The notes under the pieces are model-generated. The model saw only the letters and a list, made by a program, of their open reading frames with translations, ran no database searches and was not told the DNA's origin. Shown here piece by piece: positions 1 to 10,070 of a DNA stretch of 64,000 nucleotides. A program made the position numbers and the translations under genes. Every line of letters starts with the position of its first letter. The stretch's first letter is position 1. Where the stretch lies: contig NC_064621.1 in assembly GCF_023898315.1 (NCBI RefSeq), forward strand, positions 538,801,383 through 538,865,382. Direction: 5' to 3'. Origin of the DNA: Schistocerca nitens (taxonomy: Eukaryota > Arthropoda > Insecta > Orthoptera > Acrididae).

Positions 1-168
1 CTCAACTGCTGAGGTCATTAGTCCCCTAGAACTTAGAACTAGTTAAACCTAACTAACCTAAGGACATCACAAACATCCATGCCCGAGGCAGGATTCGAAC
101 CTGCGACCGTAGCGGTCTTGCGGTTCCAGACTGCAGCGCCTTTAACCGCACGGCCACTTCGGCAGGCC
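1..168 (-). repeat. SINE-A copy, tRNA-derived, cut by the window edge
   Basis: Read on the minus strand this is a tRNA-like head (B-box-like GGTTCGAATCC) followed by a body with AGGTTAGTTAGGTTTAA and a run ending in CTGAGCAGTTGAG. It is the same family as eleven other copies in the window. It belongs to the subfamily whose head reads GTGCGGTTAAAGGCGCTGCA, shared with the copies at 44707 and 63704. The 3' end lies outside the window, so no target duplication can be checked. The short reading frame across it is not a gene. Confidence 0.9.
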
Positions 169-571
169 CAGAAACTTAGACTTGACTGTGTTGTAGTCAA
201 GTCTTCGAAGGAAGCACTTGGGCTACGAATTCACGACATGCAGAAACATATGGCCCCAGTATGCCAATACTGATTATTTTTGAGAAGTGCATCTCGGGCT
301 TGAAGTTAGCGTAATTAATTGCCAAAACTGTTAGCGAAAATAAAATAAAACAATATTTAAATCAAACGGTTGTTAGTGAATTTCATTGTCGAATCTTCCA
401 TAAAATGTTGTGTTACAGTAGCAGATTATCAGAATTTTTTCTCATATTAAGGACCATATTAGCTGTGCTACTCTGCTACTTATGTCCGCCTTGCTTCGTT
501 TGTCAAGTATTATTTTGATTCGAAGGTGGCAGAATTTCTTCACTTCGTCTAGTACCTGGCGTGCAATTTTG
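169..571. other. Unassigned AT-rich stretch
   Basis: No coding signature, tandem repeat or recognisable element end is visible. It separates the SINE at the window edge from a LINE remnant. Confidence 0.5.
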
Positions 572-1165
572 ATATCATAGAATAATGCTAAGGGAATTAC
601 ATAAGGAAACGAGACACTTAAAGTAGTAGATGAGCTTTGCTATTTCAGCAGCAAAATAACTTACGATGGCCGAATTAGAGAGGATATAAAATTTAGACTG
701 GCAATGACAAGAAAAGCATTTCTCAAGAAGAGCAATTTGTTAACCTCGAACATAGATTTAAGTGTTAGGAAGTCGTTTCTGAAAGTATTTGTCTAGAGGG
801 TAGCCTTGGATGGAAGTGAAACGTGGACAGTAAACAGTTTAGACAAAAAGAGAATAGAAGCTTTCGAAATGTGGTGCTACAGAAGAATGTTGAAGATTAG
901 ATGGTCGATCACGTAACTAACGAGGAGTTACTGAATGCAATCGGGGAGACAAGGAATTTGTAGCACAACCTGAGCAAAAGAAGGGATCAGCAATTTAGTA
1001 TTAGAGGGAACTGATGATGGTAAAAATCGTAGTGGGAGATCAAGAAATGAACACAGTAAACAGATTCAGGAAGACGTAATTTGCAGCAGTTACTTGAAGA
1101 TGATGAGGCTAGCTTAAGATGGAGTAGCATGGAGAGCTTCATCAAACCAGTATTTGGACACAACA
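572..1165 (+). pseudogene. RTE-type LINE reverse transcriptase, C-terminal remnant
   Basis: Conceptual translation in shifting frames gives a C-terminal reverse-transcriptase tail: a CYFSSKITYDGR-like block, a DIKFRLAMTRKAFLKK-like block, a GSETWTVNSLDKKRIEAFE block, then MWCYRRMLKIRW and a final VAWRASSNQ. These blocks align in order with the better preserved minus-strand copy at 43459-44500. Stops and frameshifts make it non-functional. In life such a protein reverse-transcribes the LINE RNA at a nicked target. The remnant is abutted at about 1170 by a DNA transposon end. Confidence 0.75.
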
Positions 1166-1169
1166 ACAT

Positions 1170-1610
1170 CAGGGTGGCGCAAAATAGGTGTTAGAAATTT
1201 TTTGTCTAATTTGGCCTAATAAGGAATGATATATTCTTGTTATCATATTTTTACTATAGCAGACAAGCTGAAATTTAGTAAAGAAGGTTTTCGAAGTAGT
1301 TTCCTTCTCCAGCAATGACTGTGTCGAGCCTTGTACTTCATTCCGTGACGCATTTCTGAAGAGTATCATTTCTGGCTCATGAATCTCTCTGTAAATTGCA
1401 GTACGAAGATCCTGGAGTGTTGCAGAAATATCTTTGAAGACTCTGTCCTTTCGATAATCCCATAAGAAATAATCACACAGGTTGATTTCGTGACAGGTTC
1501 ATCAATAAAAATTGGCCAGTAATACATTGCGCACCAAAGAGTGACATTTTGTGGATGAAGTCGAGCAGAAGCTTGAACGCGTGGGTTCACAGTACGGCTG
1601 TTCCAGTGTT
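1170..1610 (-). pseudogene. Mariner-like (IS630/Tc1 superfamily) transposase, C-terminal remnant
   Basis: On the minus strand, in two frames, the sequence reads CDYFLWDYRKDRVF, DLRTAIYREI and then a tail ending near GEGNYFE. This is the usual C-terminal layout after the third catalytic residue of mariner-like transposases. Just upstream is KVTLWCA-like sequence (HPQNVTLWCAM). The outer end at about 1172 begins AGGGTGGCGCAAAA, a common terminal sequence for such elements. Frameshifts and the missing N-terminus show it is dead. The far boundary is not visible. It inserted at, or next to, the 3' end of the preceding LINE remnant. Confidence 0.6.
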
Positions 1611-2473
1611 ACTGCTTCCATTCTGAAATGTGAATTGAGACATCACTGTGTGAGTTATAGAATTTTCAGAGCTACAATACAATAATACCACAAGGAGAAT
1701 CGCTTACGGCGTACGATTGAACCACAATAGACAAACACTTTGTAATACGTATTTCGTGCCTCCCGGCAGATGTCGCTAATTTTATTTCTGTTTCGCCTTA
1801 AAACTTTGGCTTCCCTTTGGTTAACTCTCAGTCTTTATGCTGAGCTTAATAACCTGTTCATTCCATTCAACAGCTCCTGCATCTTTCCTCAGTTTCACAG
1901 AATTTCATCAGCGAATGTCACCATTGATATCTATTCACTCTGAATTTTAGTCGCACTTCAGAGAATTTCCTTTATTTCCTTCATTGCGTCTTCGATATTC
2001 CAGTGCTACTGCAGTTGTAACTCGTGCCGTCTCTTTATGTTCACATGTGTCGTACCACGCCCAAAGTATGCGGCGTTGACACACGCTACTGAAATGTCGG
2101 CACAGCCAGTGGCGTATTGCAGTGGCACCTTGAAATCTCCCCTTTGAACCTTTAGCTGCCGTTTACGCATGACACCACAAACTCTGCGTAGTGTCACCCT
2201 TTTCAGTATGGTGCGAGCCAGATTATGGCGCGGCTATTAATTATAGTGTATGTTATGGCATTAAGTTCTGCCAAGAGTAAAACTTTTACTTTCCCAACTG
2301 TCACATCACACTCAAACGCATAGCGTACACAGTTTCTATAGTGATTGGTCTCTCAAACCAAGACCTTTGTATGGATCAAATTTTTGGTTTTATACCTTTT
2401 TTGTTTAATTACGCACCCAAAAAAGTCCAAATTATGGGACACAGCGTTCGTTTATAGTTATTGTGTGTACCTA
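1611..2473 (-). pseudogene. Small RTE-like LINE fragment in otherwise unassigned sequence
   Basis: About 1840-2000, read on the minus strand, resembles the stretch around the FADD box of an RTE reverse transcriptase: an IDING-like block in place of the FADDIAILS region, then an ELLN-like block and a NEQVI end. It is heavily decayed. The rest (1611-1839 and 2001-2473) shows no feature I can assign. Confidence 0.4.
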
Positions 2474-2641
2474 CACGGTGTTTCAAAAATGACCGGTATA
2501 TTTGAAACGGCAATAAAAACTAAACGAGCAGCGATAGAAATACACCGTTTGTTGCAATATGCTTGGGACAACAGTACATTTTCAGGCGGACAAACTTTCG
2601 AAATTACAGTAGTTACAATTTTCAACAACAGATGGCGCTGC
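2474..2641 (+). repeat. Left terminal inverted repeat (168 bp)
   Basis: It matches the reverse complement of 5541-5708 over the same 168-bp length with a handful of substitutions. It ends at an AGATGGCGCTGC motif next to the transposase leader. Confidence 0.9.
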
Positions 2642-3179
2642 AAGTGATGTGAAAGATATAGAAGACAACGCAGTCTGTGGGTGCGCCATTCTGTACGTCG
2701 TCTTTATGCTGTAAGCGTGTGCTGTTCACAACGTGCAAGTGTGCTGTAGACAACATGGTTTATTCCTTAGAACAGAGGATTTTTCTGGTGTTGGAATTCC
2801 ACCGCCTAGAACACAGTGTTGTTGCAACAAGACGAAGTTTTCAACGGAGGTTTAATGTAACCAAAGGACTGAAAAGCGATACAATAAAGGATCTGTTTGA
2901 AAAATTTCAACGGACTGGGAATGTGACGGATGAACGTGCTGGATAGGTAGGGCGACCGCGTACGGCAACCACAGAGGGCAACACGCAGCTAGTGCAGCAA
3001 GTGATCCAACAGCGGCCTCGGGTTTCCGTTCGCCGTGTTGCAGCTGCGGTCCAAATGACGCCAACGTCCACATATCGTCTCATGCGCCAGAGTTTACACC
3101 TCTATCCATACAAAATTCAAACGCGGCAACCCCTCAGCGCCGCTACCATTGCTGCACGAGAGACATTCGCTAATGATAT

Positions 3180-4711
3180 TGAGAGGTGGCATGAGCCCCC
3201 TCTCATATTTCTATCTTACGATTCTCCTCTCTAGTTGCATGCGGTGGAGGGTTGTTATTCCTTCACACGCGGACTTCCCATGCAGCGTCTCTCGTCACCC
3301 GGGTGGTCCAGTGACAGGCGGGCTCTTCTGACTTTGAAAGGGTAGGCCGACAGGCGTGGGGGGTCGAGTGAATGCTTTCCGGACGCCGGCATTGTCAGGA
3401 GACGCGCCCGTTTGGGGCCGGAAGTGGCGGCTGGGCTGGAGGTTCCGTTGCTTCGCAGAAGCTTAGCGAAAACACTTTCTGGCGGGCTACCAGCGAGGCG
3501 TGGGAATGACTTATGTACCCAGGCAGCTGTGGCGGGAAAATTCCCGCGCTTTCTGCAAAATAGTAACTGCGATTGGCTTGCTCAGGGCATAGCTCCGTGA
3601 CGTAGCAAAATCAGCACAGAAATTGGCGCCAAGAATCTCCATTGGTGGAATGGTAGTGCTCCGGCAATGGAGTGGAATTTCCGCCGGTTTTCGAGTTGCT
3701 GATTGGAACGTAACCACGGCCACTGTCGTGGGGGCGGGAATGTTGTGTGTTCGGCCTGTACGGGTGCTCTAAGTAGTCGGCAGTCGCCTTTCGGTCGAGG
3801 ACGTCGAAGCAACCAGCCAACGGTTCAAATGGTTCAAAAATGGTTCAAATGGCTCTGAGCACTATGGGACTCAACTGCTGAGGTCATTAGTCCCCTAGAA
3901 CTTAGAACTAGTTAAACTTAACTAACCTAAGGACATCACACACATCCATGCCCGAGGCAGGATTCGAACCTGCGACCGTAGCGGTCTCGCGGTTCCAGAC
4001 TGCAGCGCCAGAACCGCGCGGCCACTTCGGTAACCAGCCAACGGCTCCGGTACGCCAGATCGTGTCCTGGCAGTCAAGAAGACAGTTTGGTAATGTATGT
4101 CCGCAGCACCGGCAGATAGGGATTTTCCTAGGTGATAATCAGAGCTCAGCAGAGCGCGCCTGTTTGTCTTTTTCTAACTTTGTTCTGTCTTGAGTAGCAG
4201 CAATTACTGTTGGGTTAGCTGTGTGTCTCTCTTGAGATTTGAGTGGCAAGGAATTGGCTCCACATACCACCTCGTCTTAAACCTCACGATCTAGTTTAGG
4301 GACAACTTCACCTTTACAGTGTTTGTATGAATCTCCAATTTGAGCCAATTTGATGTATTATAAATATTTCCTGTGTTTCTTTTACTATTCTGTGTTTAGG
4401 CTTAATAAATCATATTGTTATTTTGGACAGAACTTTCATTCTGTTAATCGATAGAGCAACCCTATCATTCCTCACTATGCTAATGAAACCTTTGTTTATT
4501 TAACTTATTTATCAAATTAAATTATTGCAGGTGCCAAACTCTCTTCTACTCCACTGGCAGGGTTGATTAGAGTCAGTTCGCGTATTTTTTTTTATCCTTG
4601 TGCAACAGCAAAAGTCGGAGTTAGAATAGGGGGGGCTTAGAGCATGATTTACATATGTGGATTCTAATAGAATTTAGTGATAAATACACTGCTAGCCCCC
4701 GGCACCTCGCA
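3180..4711. mobile_element. Probable solo LTR inserted in the transposase gene
   Basis: The insert starts TG, ends CA, and is flanked by a 4-bp duplication ATAT (3176-3179 and 4712-4715). Removing it and one ATAT restores the host reading phase. The ends carry a short inverted repeat (TGAGAGGTG against CACCTCGCA). An AATAAA signal occurs near 4405. No gag or pol is present, so I read it as a solo LTR from a Gypsy-like element. Its 1532 bp include a 208-bp SINE. The family is not identified. Confidence 0.65.
3824..4031 (-). repeat. SINE-A copy inside the solo LTR
   Basis: It is full length in minus orientation, with the terminal repeats of TGGTTCAAA on the left. The target duplication AACCAGCCAACGG (13 bp) is exact at 3811-3823 and 4032-4044. 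Confidence 0.93.
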
Positions 4712-4980
4712 ATATAGTGCACAGGATTGATGACGGCGATATGCATGTGGGCAGCATTTGGTTTACTGACGAAGCTTATTTTTACCTGGACGGCTTCGTC
4801 AATAAACAGAACTGGCGCATATGGGGAACCGAAAAGCCCCATGTTGCAGTCCCATCGTCCCTGCATCCTCAAAAAGTACTGGTCTGGGCCGCCATTTCTT
4901 CCAAAGGAATCATTGGCCCAATTTTCAGATCCGAAACGATTACTGCATCACGCTATCTGGACATTCTTCGTGAATTTGTG

Positions 4981-5282
4981 GCGGTACAAACTGCCTTAGA
5001 CGACACTGCGAACACCTCGTGGTTTATGCAAGATGGTGCCCGGCCACATCGCACGGCCGACGTCTTTAATTTCCTGAATGAATATTTCGATGATCGTGTG
5101 ATTGCTTTGGGCTATCCGAAACATACAGGAGGCGGTACAAACTGCCTTAGACGACACTGCGAACACCTTGTGGTTTATGCAAGATGGTGCCCGGCCACAT
5201 CGCACGGCCGACGTCTTTAATTTCCTGAATGAATATTTCGATGATCGTGTGATTGCTTTGGGCTATCCGAAACATACAGGAG
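4981..5282 (+). repeat. 151-bp direct tandem duplication within the transposase
   Basis: Positions 4981-5131 and 5132-5282 are adjacent copies that differ at one base that I can see (CTCG against CTTG near 5018 and 5169). The unit starts GCGGTACAAACTGCC and ends CATACAGGAG. Because 151 is not a multiple of three, the duplication shifts the transposase frame. Near-identity implies a recent event. Confidence 0.93.
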
Positions 5283-5540
5283 GCGGCGTGGATTGGCCTC
5301 CCTATTCGCCAGACATGAACCCCTGTGACTTCTTTCTGTGGGGACATTTGAAAGACCAGGTGTACCGCCAGAATCCAGAAACAATTGAACAGCTGAAGCA
5401 GTACATCTCATCTGCATGTGAAGCCATTCCGCCAGACACGTTGTCAAAGGTTTCGGGTAATTTCATTCAGAGACTACGCCATATTATTGCTACGCATGGT
5501 GGATATGTGGAAAATATCGTACTATAGAGTTTCCCAGACC

Positions 5541-5708
5541 GCAGCGCCATCTGTTGTTGAAAATTGTAACTACTGTAATTTCGAAAGTTTGTCTGCCTGA
5601 AAATGTACTGTTGTCCCAAGCATATTGCAACAAACGGTGTATTTCTATCGCTGTTCGTTTAGTTTTTATTGCCGTTTCAAATATACCGGTCATTTTTGAA
5701 ACACCCTG
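5541..5708 (-). repeat. Right terminal inverted repeat (168 bp)
   Basis: This is the inverted partner of 2474-2641. The outer end is followed by TA at 5709-5710. Confidence 0.9.
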
Positions 5709-6542
5709 TATGTGTAGCAGACATACTCTTCCTGCAGACAATTACAAATAATACCACGTACTATTCCTGTATCTATATGACCTCGAGATTGTACGTCGTG
5801 ACCACATTTTTGACAACACTGTACGCTAATGGACCTCAGCGGTAGTTATTCTACGAAAACTGGAACAGGATGCTCGTGTTTCGGAACAGAGAGCAGTCGA
5901 ACGGTACTTCTCAGTGGTGGGAGAAGATAAGTGGCGCCACTAAGTCCAACCGACATAACTTTCTCTGGCGTAAGTGAAAGTCGTACGACAGCAGTGACGC
6001 CATCGGAAACTAAGTATACGCATACGTAACGACGGTTCCACTGCAGTATGTCACGAGCGGGTGCGTCACTGTAGCTGCGTGTGCGAATGCGACTTCAGAC
6101 ACGGTGGAGGAAGTGCCAAGGCATAGCATCACGGTTGCCAGACACGTGAGATGCTGTTTACACTCAGAGGCCCTGCTCTAGACCAACCATTACAACCCAA
6201 AGCTAACACAACGCCAGTAATTTGGAAGACTACACAAAAGCCTGCCGCGGCGGATAAACACGGCTCGACATCAGAGGAGAGCGTGGCCTTACCGCACGTG
6301 ATTTATCGCGGCCGCCGGTGTTAACACGTTCCAGGCCGAGTAAACACCAACTCTGGCGTCTTCTTGCGCTCCGGGCGAGGCGGCGCAATCGTCACGGTTG
6401 TATGGGGCCCCCTACATAATGCAGATAGCAGACAGTTTCAATTTGAAATAGGATACCCTAGTCCGGAAACGACTAAGTCTAAAGTTATAAGCGAAAAAAA
6501 TTAAATTTCCAATTTACCTTGATCTGATGACGATAAAAATCC
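5709..6542. other. Unassigned stretch, GC-richer from about 6080 to 6420
   Basis: No protein motif or element end is recognised. The central part is GC-rich compared with its flanks and could be an old LTR or host sequence, but nothing supports either reading. Confidence 0.4.
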
Positions 6543-6884
6543 TAGTTGGTTTGGTTTGTAGCGTTTTTGTTTTTCATGTTGGTATTCCGGTTGTTATAGA
6601 TTTGTTTATCAAATGACTTCTTTTATTTGTAGCTCACTGATGTTGTTTAAACTTACATCTTGTTGTTTTGCCATTTGGAGATATAAGATGGAGCTGTGGG
6701 TGTTAGAAAATAAAGTGCCAACTGGATAAATCTAAGCATTTCCGACATATTCTTCTGTTTGTGTTCAATAGTGGGGTGACAGCAGCGGAGGCAGCCAGAA
6801 ACATTTGCGCCATGTATGGGGATCATACAACTGGACAGAGAACACCAAGAAAAGTCTTAAGGATTGTCTCACCAATATTCAAGA

Positions 6885-8270
6885 ACAGTAGTAGGAGTAA
6901 TCCACTAAATTACAGGCCCATATCGTTAATGTCGATATGCAGCAGGATTTTTGAACATATATTGTGTTCGACCATTATGAATTACCTCGAAGAAAACTCT
7001 ATATTGACACATAGTCAACATGGGTTTAGAAAACATCGTTCCTGTGAAACACAACTAGCTCTTTATTCACATGAAGTGTTGAGTGCCATTGGCAAGGGAT
7101 TTCACATAGATTCCGTATTTATGGATTTCCGGAAGGCTTTTGACACTGTACCACACGAGCGGTTCGTAGTGAAATTGCGTGCTTATGAAATATCGTCTCA
7201 GTTATGTGACTGGATTTGTGATTTACTGTCAGAGAGATCACAGTTCGTAGTAATTGATGGAAAGTCATCGAGTAAAACAGAAGTGATTTCCGGCGTTCCC
7301 CAAGGTACTGTTATAGGCCCTTTTCTATTCCTTATCTATACAAACGATTTTGGAGACAATCTGAGCAGTCGTCTTCGGTTATTTGCAGATGACGCTGTCG
7401 TTTATCGACTAATGAAGTCATCATCAGAAGACCAAAACAAACTGAAAACGATTTAGAATAGATATCTGAATGGTGCGAAAAGTGGCAGTTGACCCTAAAT
7501 AACGAAAAGTGTGAGAAGATCCACGTGAGTGCCAAAAGGAACTCGTTAAACTTCGGTTACACGATAAGTGAGTCTAATCTAAAAGCCGTAAATTCAACTA
7601 AATACCTAGGTATTACATTTACGAGCAACTTAAATTGGAAGGAACACAAAGAAAATGTTGTGGGGAAGGCTAACCAAAGACTGCGTTTTATTGGCAGGAC
7701 ACTTAGAAAATGTAACAGACCCACTAAGGAGACTGGCCGGCCGCTGTGACCGAGCGGTTCTAGGCGCTTCAGTCTGGAGCCGCGCGGCCGCTACGGTCGC
7801 AGGTTCGAATCCTGCCTCGGGCATGGATGTGTGTGATGTCCTTCAGTTAGTTAGGTTTAAGTAGTTCTAAGTTCTAGGGGACTGATGACCTCCGCTGTTG
7901 GGTCCCATACTGCTCAGAGCAATTTTTTACTAAGGAGTCTGACTACACTACGCTTGTCCGTTCTCTTTTAGAATACTGCTGCGCGGTGTGGGATCCTTAC
8001 CAGATAGGACTGACGGAGTACATCGAAAAAGTTCAAAGAAAGGCAGCACGTTTTGTACTATCGCGAAATACGGGAGAGAGTGTCATAGAAATGATACAGG
8101 ATTTGGGCTGGACATGATTAAAAGAAAGGCGTTTTTCGTTGCGACGGAATCTTCTCACGAAATTCCAATCGCCAACTTTCTCCTCCGAATGCGAAAATAT
8201 TTTGTTGACACCGACCTAGATAGGCAGGAACGATCACCACGATAAAATAAGGGAAATCAGAGCTCGTACG
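6885..8270 (+). pseudogene. Non-LTR reverse transcriptase, C-terminal two thirds
   Basis: Visible blocks are SPIFKNSS, NYRPISLMSICSRIFEH, QHGFRKHRSCETQL, DFRKAFDTVPHE, VPQGTVIGPFLFLIYTND and RLFADDAVVY, which carries the catalytic FADD box. These are followed by TKYLGITFTSNLNWKEH, then after the SINE by LVRSLLEYCCAVWDPYQ and YIEKVQRKAARFVLSR. A TAG at about 7456, later frameshifts and the SINE make it inactive. The open frame that starts at 6761 is a chance fusion: its first residues are mariner and the rest is LINE. The enzyme would copy LINE RNA at a nicked target. Confidence 0.85.
7736..7928 (+). repeat. SINE-A copy inside the LINE
   Basis: It starts GCCGGCCGCTGTGACCGAGC and ends CTCAGAGCAATTTTTT. 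The duplication is ACTAAGGAGACTG (7723-7735) against ACTAAGGAGTCTG (7929-7941), 12 of 13 identical. The coding sense of the LINE continues across it. Confidence 0.93.
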
Positions 8271-8651
8271 GACAGATATAGGTGTTCATTCTTTCCACGC
8301 GCTTTACTAGATTGGAATAATAGAGAATTGTGAAGATGGTTCAATGAACCCTCTGCTAGGCACTTAAATATGATTTGCAGAGTATCCATGTAGATGTAGA
8401 GGTAGATGTAAATTGTCTTGACATTAGTGACTCTCCGTGTTCAGGAAGAACTATGCGGTTTGATGAAGATCGTTTGAACGCACTAATCCACAATCATCCA
8501 CGTCATTGTACGCGAGAACTGGATAATGTGATGAACTCTGATCATTCCACCATCGTGCGACATTTACATGTGATGGATAACGTTCAAAAATCGCGTGTAG
8601 TGATACCGCACGCTCTAAGCCAAATCACAAAAATCAGCGGGTGGCCATATA

Positions 8652-10070
8652 CACTCCTGGAAATTGAAATAAGAACACCGTGAATTCATTGTCCCAGGAA
8701 GGGGAAACTTTATTGACACATTCCTGGGGTCAGATACATCACATGATCACACTGACAGAACCACAGGCACATAGACACAGGCAACAGAGCATGCACAATG
8801 TCGGCACTAGTACAGTGTATATCCACCTTTCGCAGCAATGCAGCCTGCTATTCTCCCATGGAGACGATCGTAGAGATGCTGGATGCAGTCCTGTGGAACG
8901 GCTTGCCATGCCATTTCCACCTGGCGCCTCAGTTGCACCAGCGTTCGTGCTGGACGTGCAGACCGCGTGAGACGACGCTTCATCCAGTCGCAAACATGCT
9001 CAATGGGGGACAGATCCGGAGATCTTGCTGGCCAGGGTAGTTGACTTACACCTTCTAGAGCACGTTGGGTGGCACGGGATACATGCGGACGTGCATTGTC
9101 CTGTTGAACAGCAAGTTCCCTTGCCGGTCTAGGAATGGTAGAACGATGGGTTCGATGACGGTTTGGATGTACCGTGCACTATTCAGTGTCCCCTCGACGA
9201 TCACCAGTGGTGTACGGCCAGTGTAGGAGATCGCTCCCCACACCATGATGCTGGGTGTTGGCCCTGTGTGCCTCGGTCGTATGCAGTCCTGATTGTGGCG
9301 CTCACCTGCACGGCGCCAAACACGCATACGACCATCATTGGCACCAAGGCAGAAGCGACTCTCATCGCTGAAGACGACACGTCTCCATTCGTCCCTCCAT
9401 TCACGCCTGTCGCGACACCACTGGAGGCGGGCTGCACGATGTTGGGGCGTGAGCGGAAGACGGCCTAACGGTGTGCGGGACCGTAGCCCAGCTTCATGGA
9501 GACGGTTGCGAATGGTCCTCGCCGATACCCCAGGAGCAACAGTGTCCCTAATTTGCTGGGAAGTGGCGGTGCGGTCCCCTACGGCACTGCGTAGGATCCT
9601 ACGGTCTTGGCGTGCATCCGTGCGTCGCTGCGGTCCGGTCCCAGGTCGACGGGCACGTGCACCTTCCGCCGACCACTGGCGATAACATCGATGTACTGTG
9701 CAGACCTCACGCCCCACGTGTTGAGCAATTCGGCGGTACGTCCACCCGGCCTCCCGCATGCCCACTATACGCCCTCGCTCAAAGTCCGTCAACTGCACAT
9801 ACGGTTCACGTCCACGCTGTCGCGGCATGCTACCAGTGTTAAAGACTGCGATGGAGCTCCGTATGCCACGGCAAACTGGCTGACTGACGGCGGCGGTGCA
9901 CAAATGCTGCGCAGCTAGCGCCATTCGACGGCCAACACCGCGGTTCCTGGTGTGTCCGCTGTGCCGTGCGTGTGATCATTGCTTGTACAGCCCTCTCGCA
10001 GTGTCCGGAGCAAGTATGGTGGGTCTGACACACCGGTGTCAATGTGTTCTTTTTTCCATTTCCAGGAGTG
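8652..10070 (-). mobile_element. Tc1-like transposon inserted in the mariner
   Basis: The ends begin CACTCCTGGAAATTGAAATA (left) and CACTCCTGGAAATGGAAAAA (right, complement), flanked by TA at 8650-8651 and 10071-10072. Length is 1419 bp. The transposase lies on the minus strand and is nearly complete, so this is one of the youngest DNA transposons here. Confidence 0.9.
8807..9828 (-). pseudogene. Tc1-like transposase with a single frameshift
   Basis: I choose the ATG at 9828 (MPRQRGREPYVQLTDFERGR), because upstream residues in the open frame look like leader. The N-terminal half is a paired-like DNA-binding region (IVGMREAGWTYRRIAQHVGR) with a GTGPQRRT hinge. Catalytic blocks are VVFSDESRFCL, QDNARPH and SPDLSPIEH. 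One base is missing at about 9103 in the CTGTTCAACAGG block, which shifts the frame just before QDNARPH. The C-terminus (GGYTLY, stop 8807-8809) is intact in the next frame. I count 32 residues between the second Asp and the Glu, two fewer than classic Tc1. Confidence 0.85.

Larger units (their letters stand above)
2755..5527 (+). pseudogene. Transposase of the 2474-5708 transposon, disrupted
   Basis: The start chosen is the ATG at 2755 (MVYSLEQRIFLVLEF), which opens an N-terminal helix-turn-helix region with a GRPRT hinge (about residues 60-75). The catalytic part has FTDEAYFYLD (first Asp), VWAAIS, FMQDGARPH (second Asp) and YSPDMNPCDFFLWG (third Asp), and the protein ends ENIVL before a stop at 5525-5527. 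Breaks are a TAG at 2944-2946, the solo LTR at 3180-4711, and a 151-bp tandem duplication that repeats the second-Asp block and shifts the frame. Counting from QD to CD, 47 residues lie between the second and third acidic positions in the intact copy, more than the 34 of mariner. The family would cut and paste DNA at TA sites. Confidence 0.85.
2474..5708 (+). mobile_element. TIR DNA transposon, IS630/Tc1/mariner superfamily, with nested insertions
   Basis: The ends are CACGGTGTTTCAAAAATGAC on the left and the complement of CAGGGTGTTTCAAAAATGAC on the right, each flanked by a TA dinucleotide (2472-2473 and 5709-5710), as expected for this superfamily. The inverted repeats run 168 bp on each side with only a few mismatches. 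Between them lies a transposase gene split by a solo LTR (3180-4711). Removing that insertion leaves about 1.7 kb, a normal length for an autonomous member. Confidence 0.88.
6870..8411 (+). mobile_element. 5'-truncated LINE (CR1/jockey-like) inserted in the mariner
   Basis: It is bounded by a 7-bp duplication ATTGTCT (6863-6869 and 8412-8418). Removing it restores mariner phase between SLKDC and the DISDSP block. The 3' end is a TGTAGATG-type simple tail rather than poly(A). The same tail ends other elements here (21114-21135 and, inverted, 60403). It begins inside the reverse transcriptase, as is usual for target-primed insertion, and is interrupted by SINE-A at 7736-7928. Confidence 0.82.
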
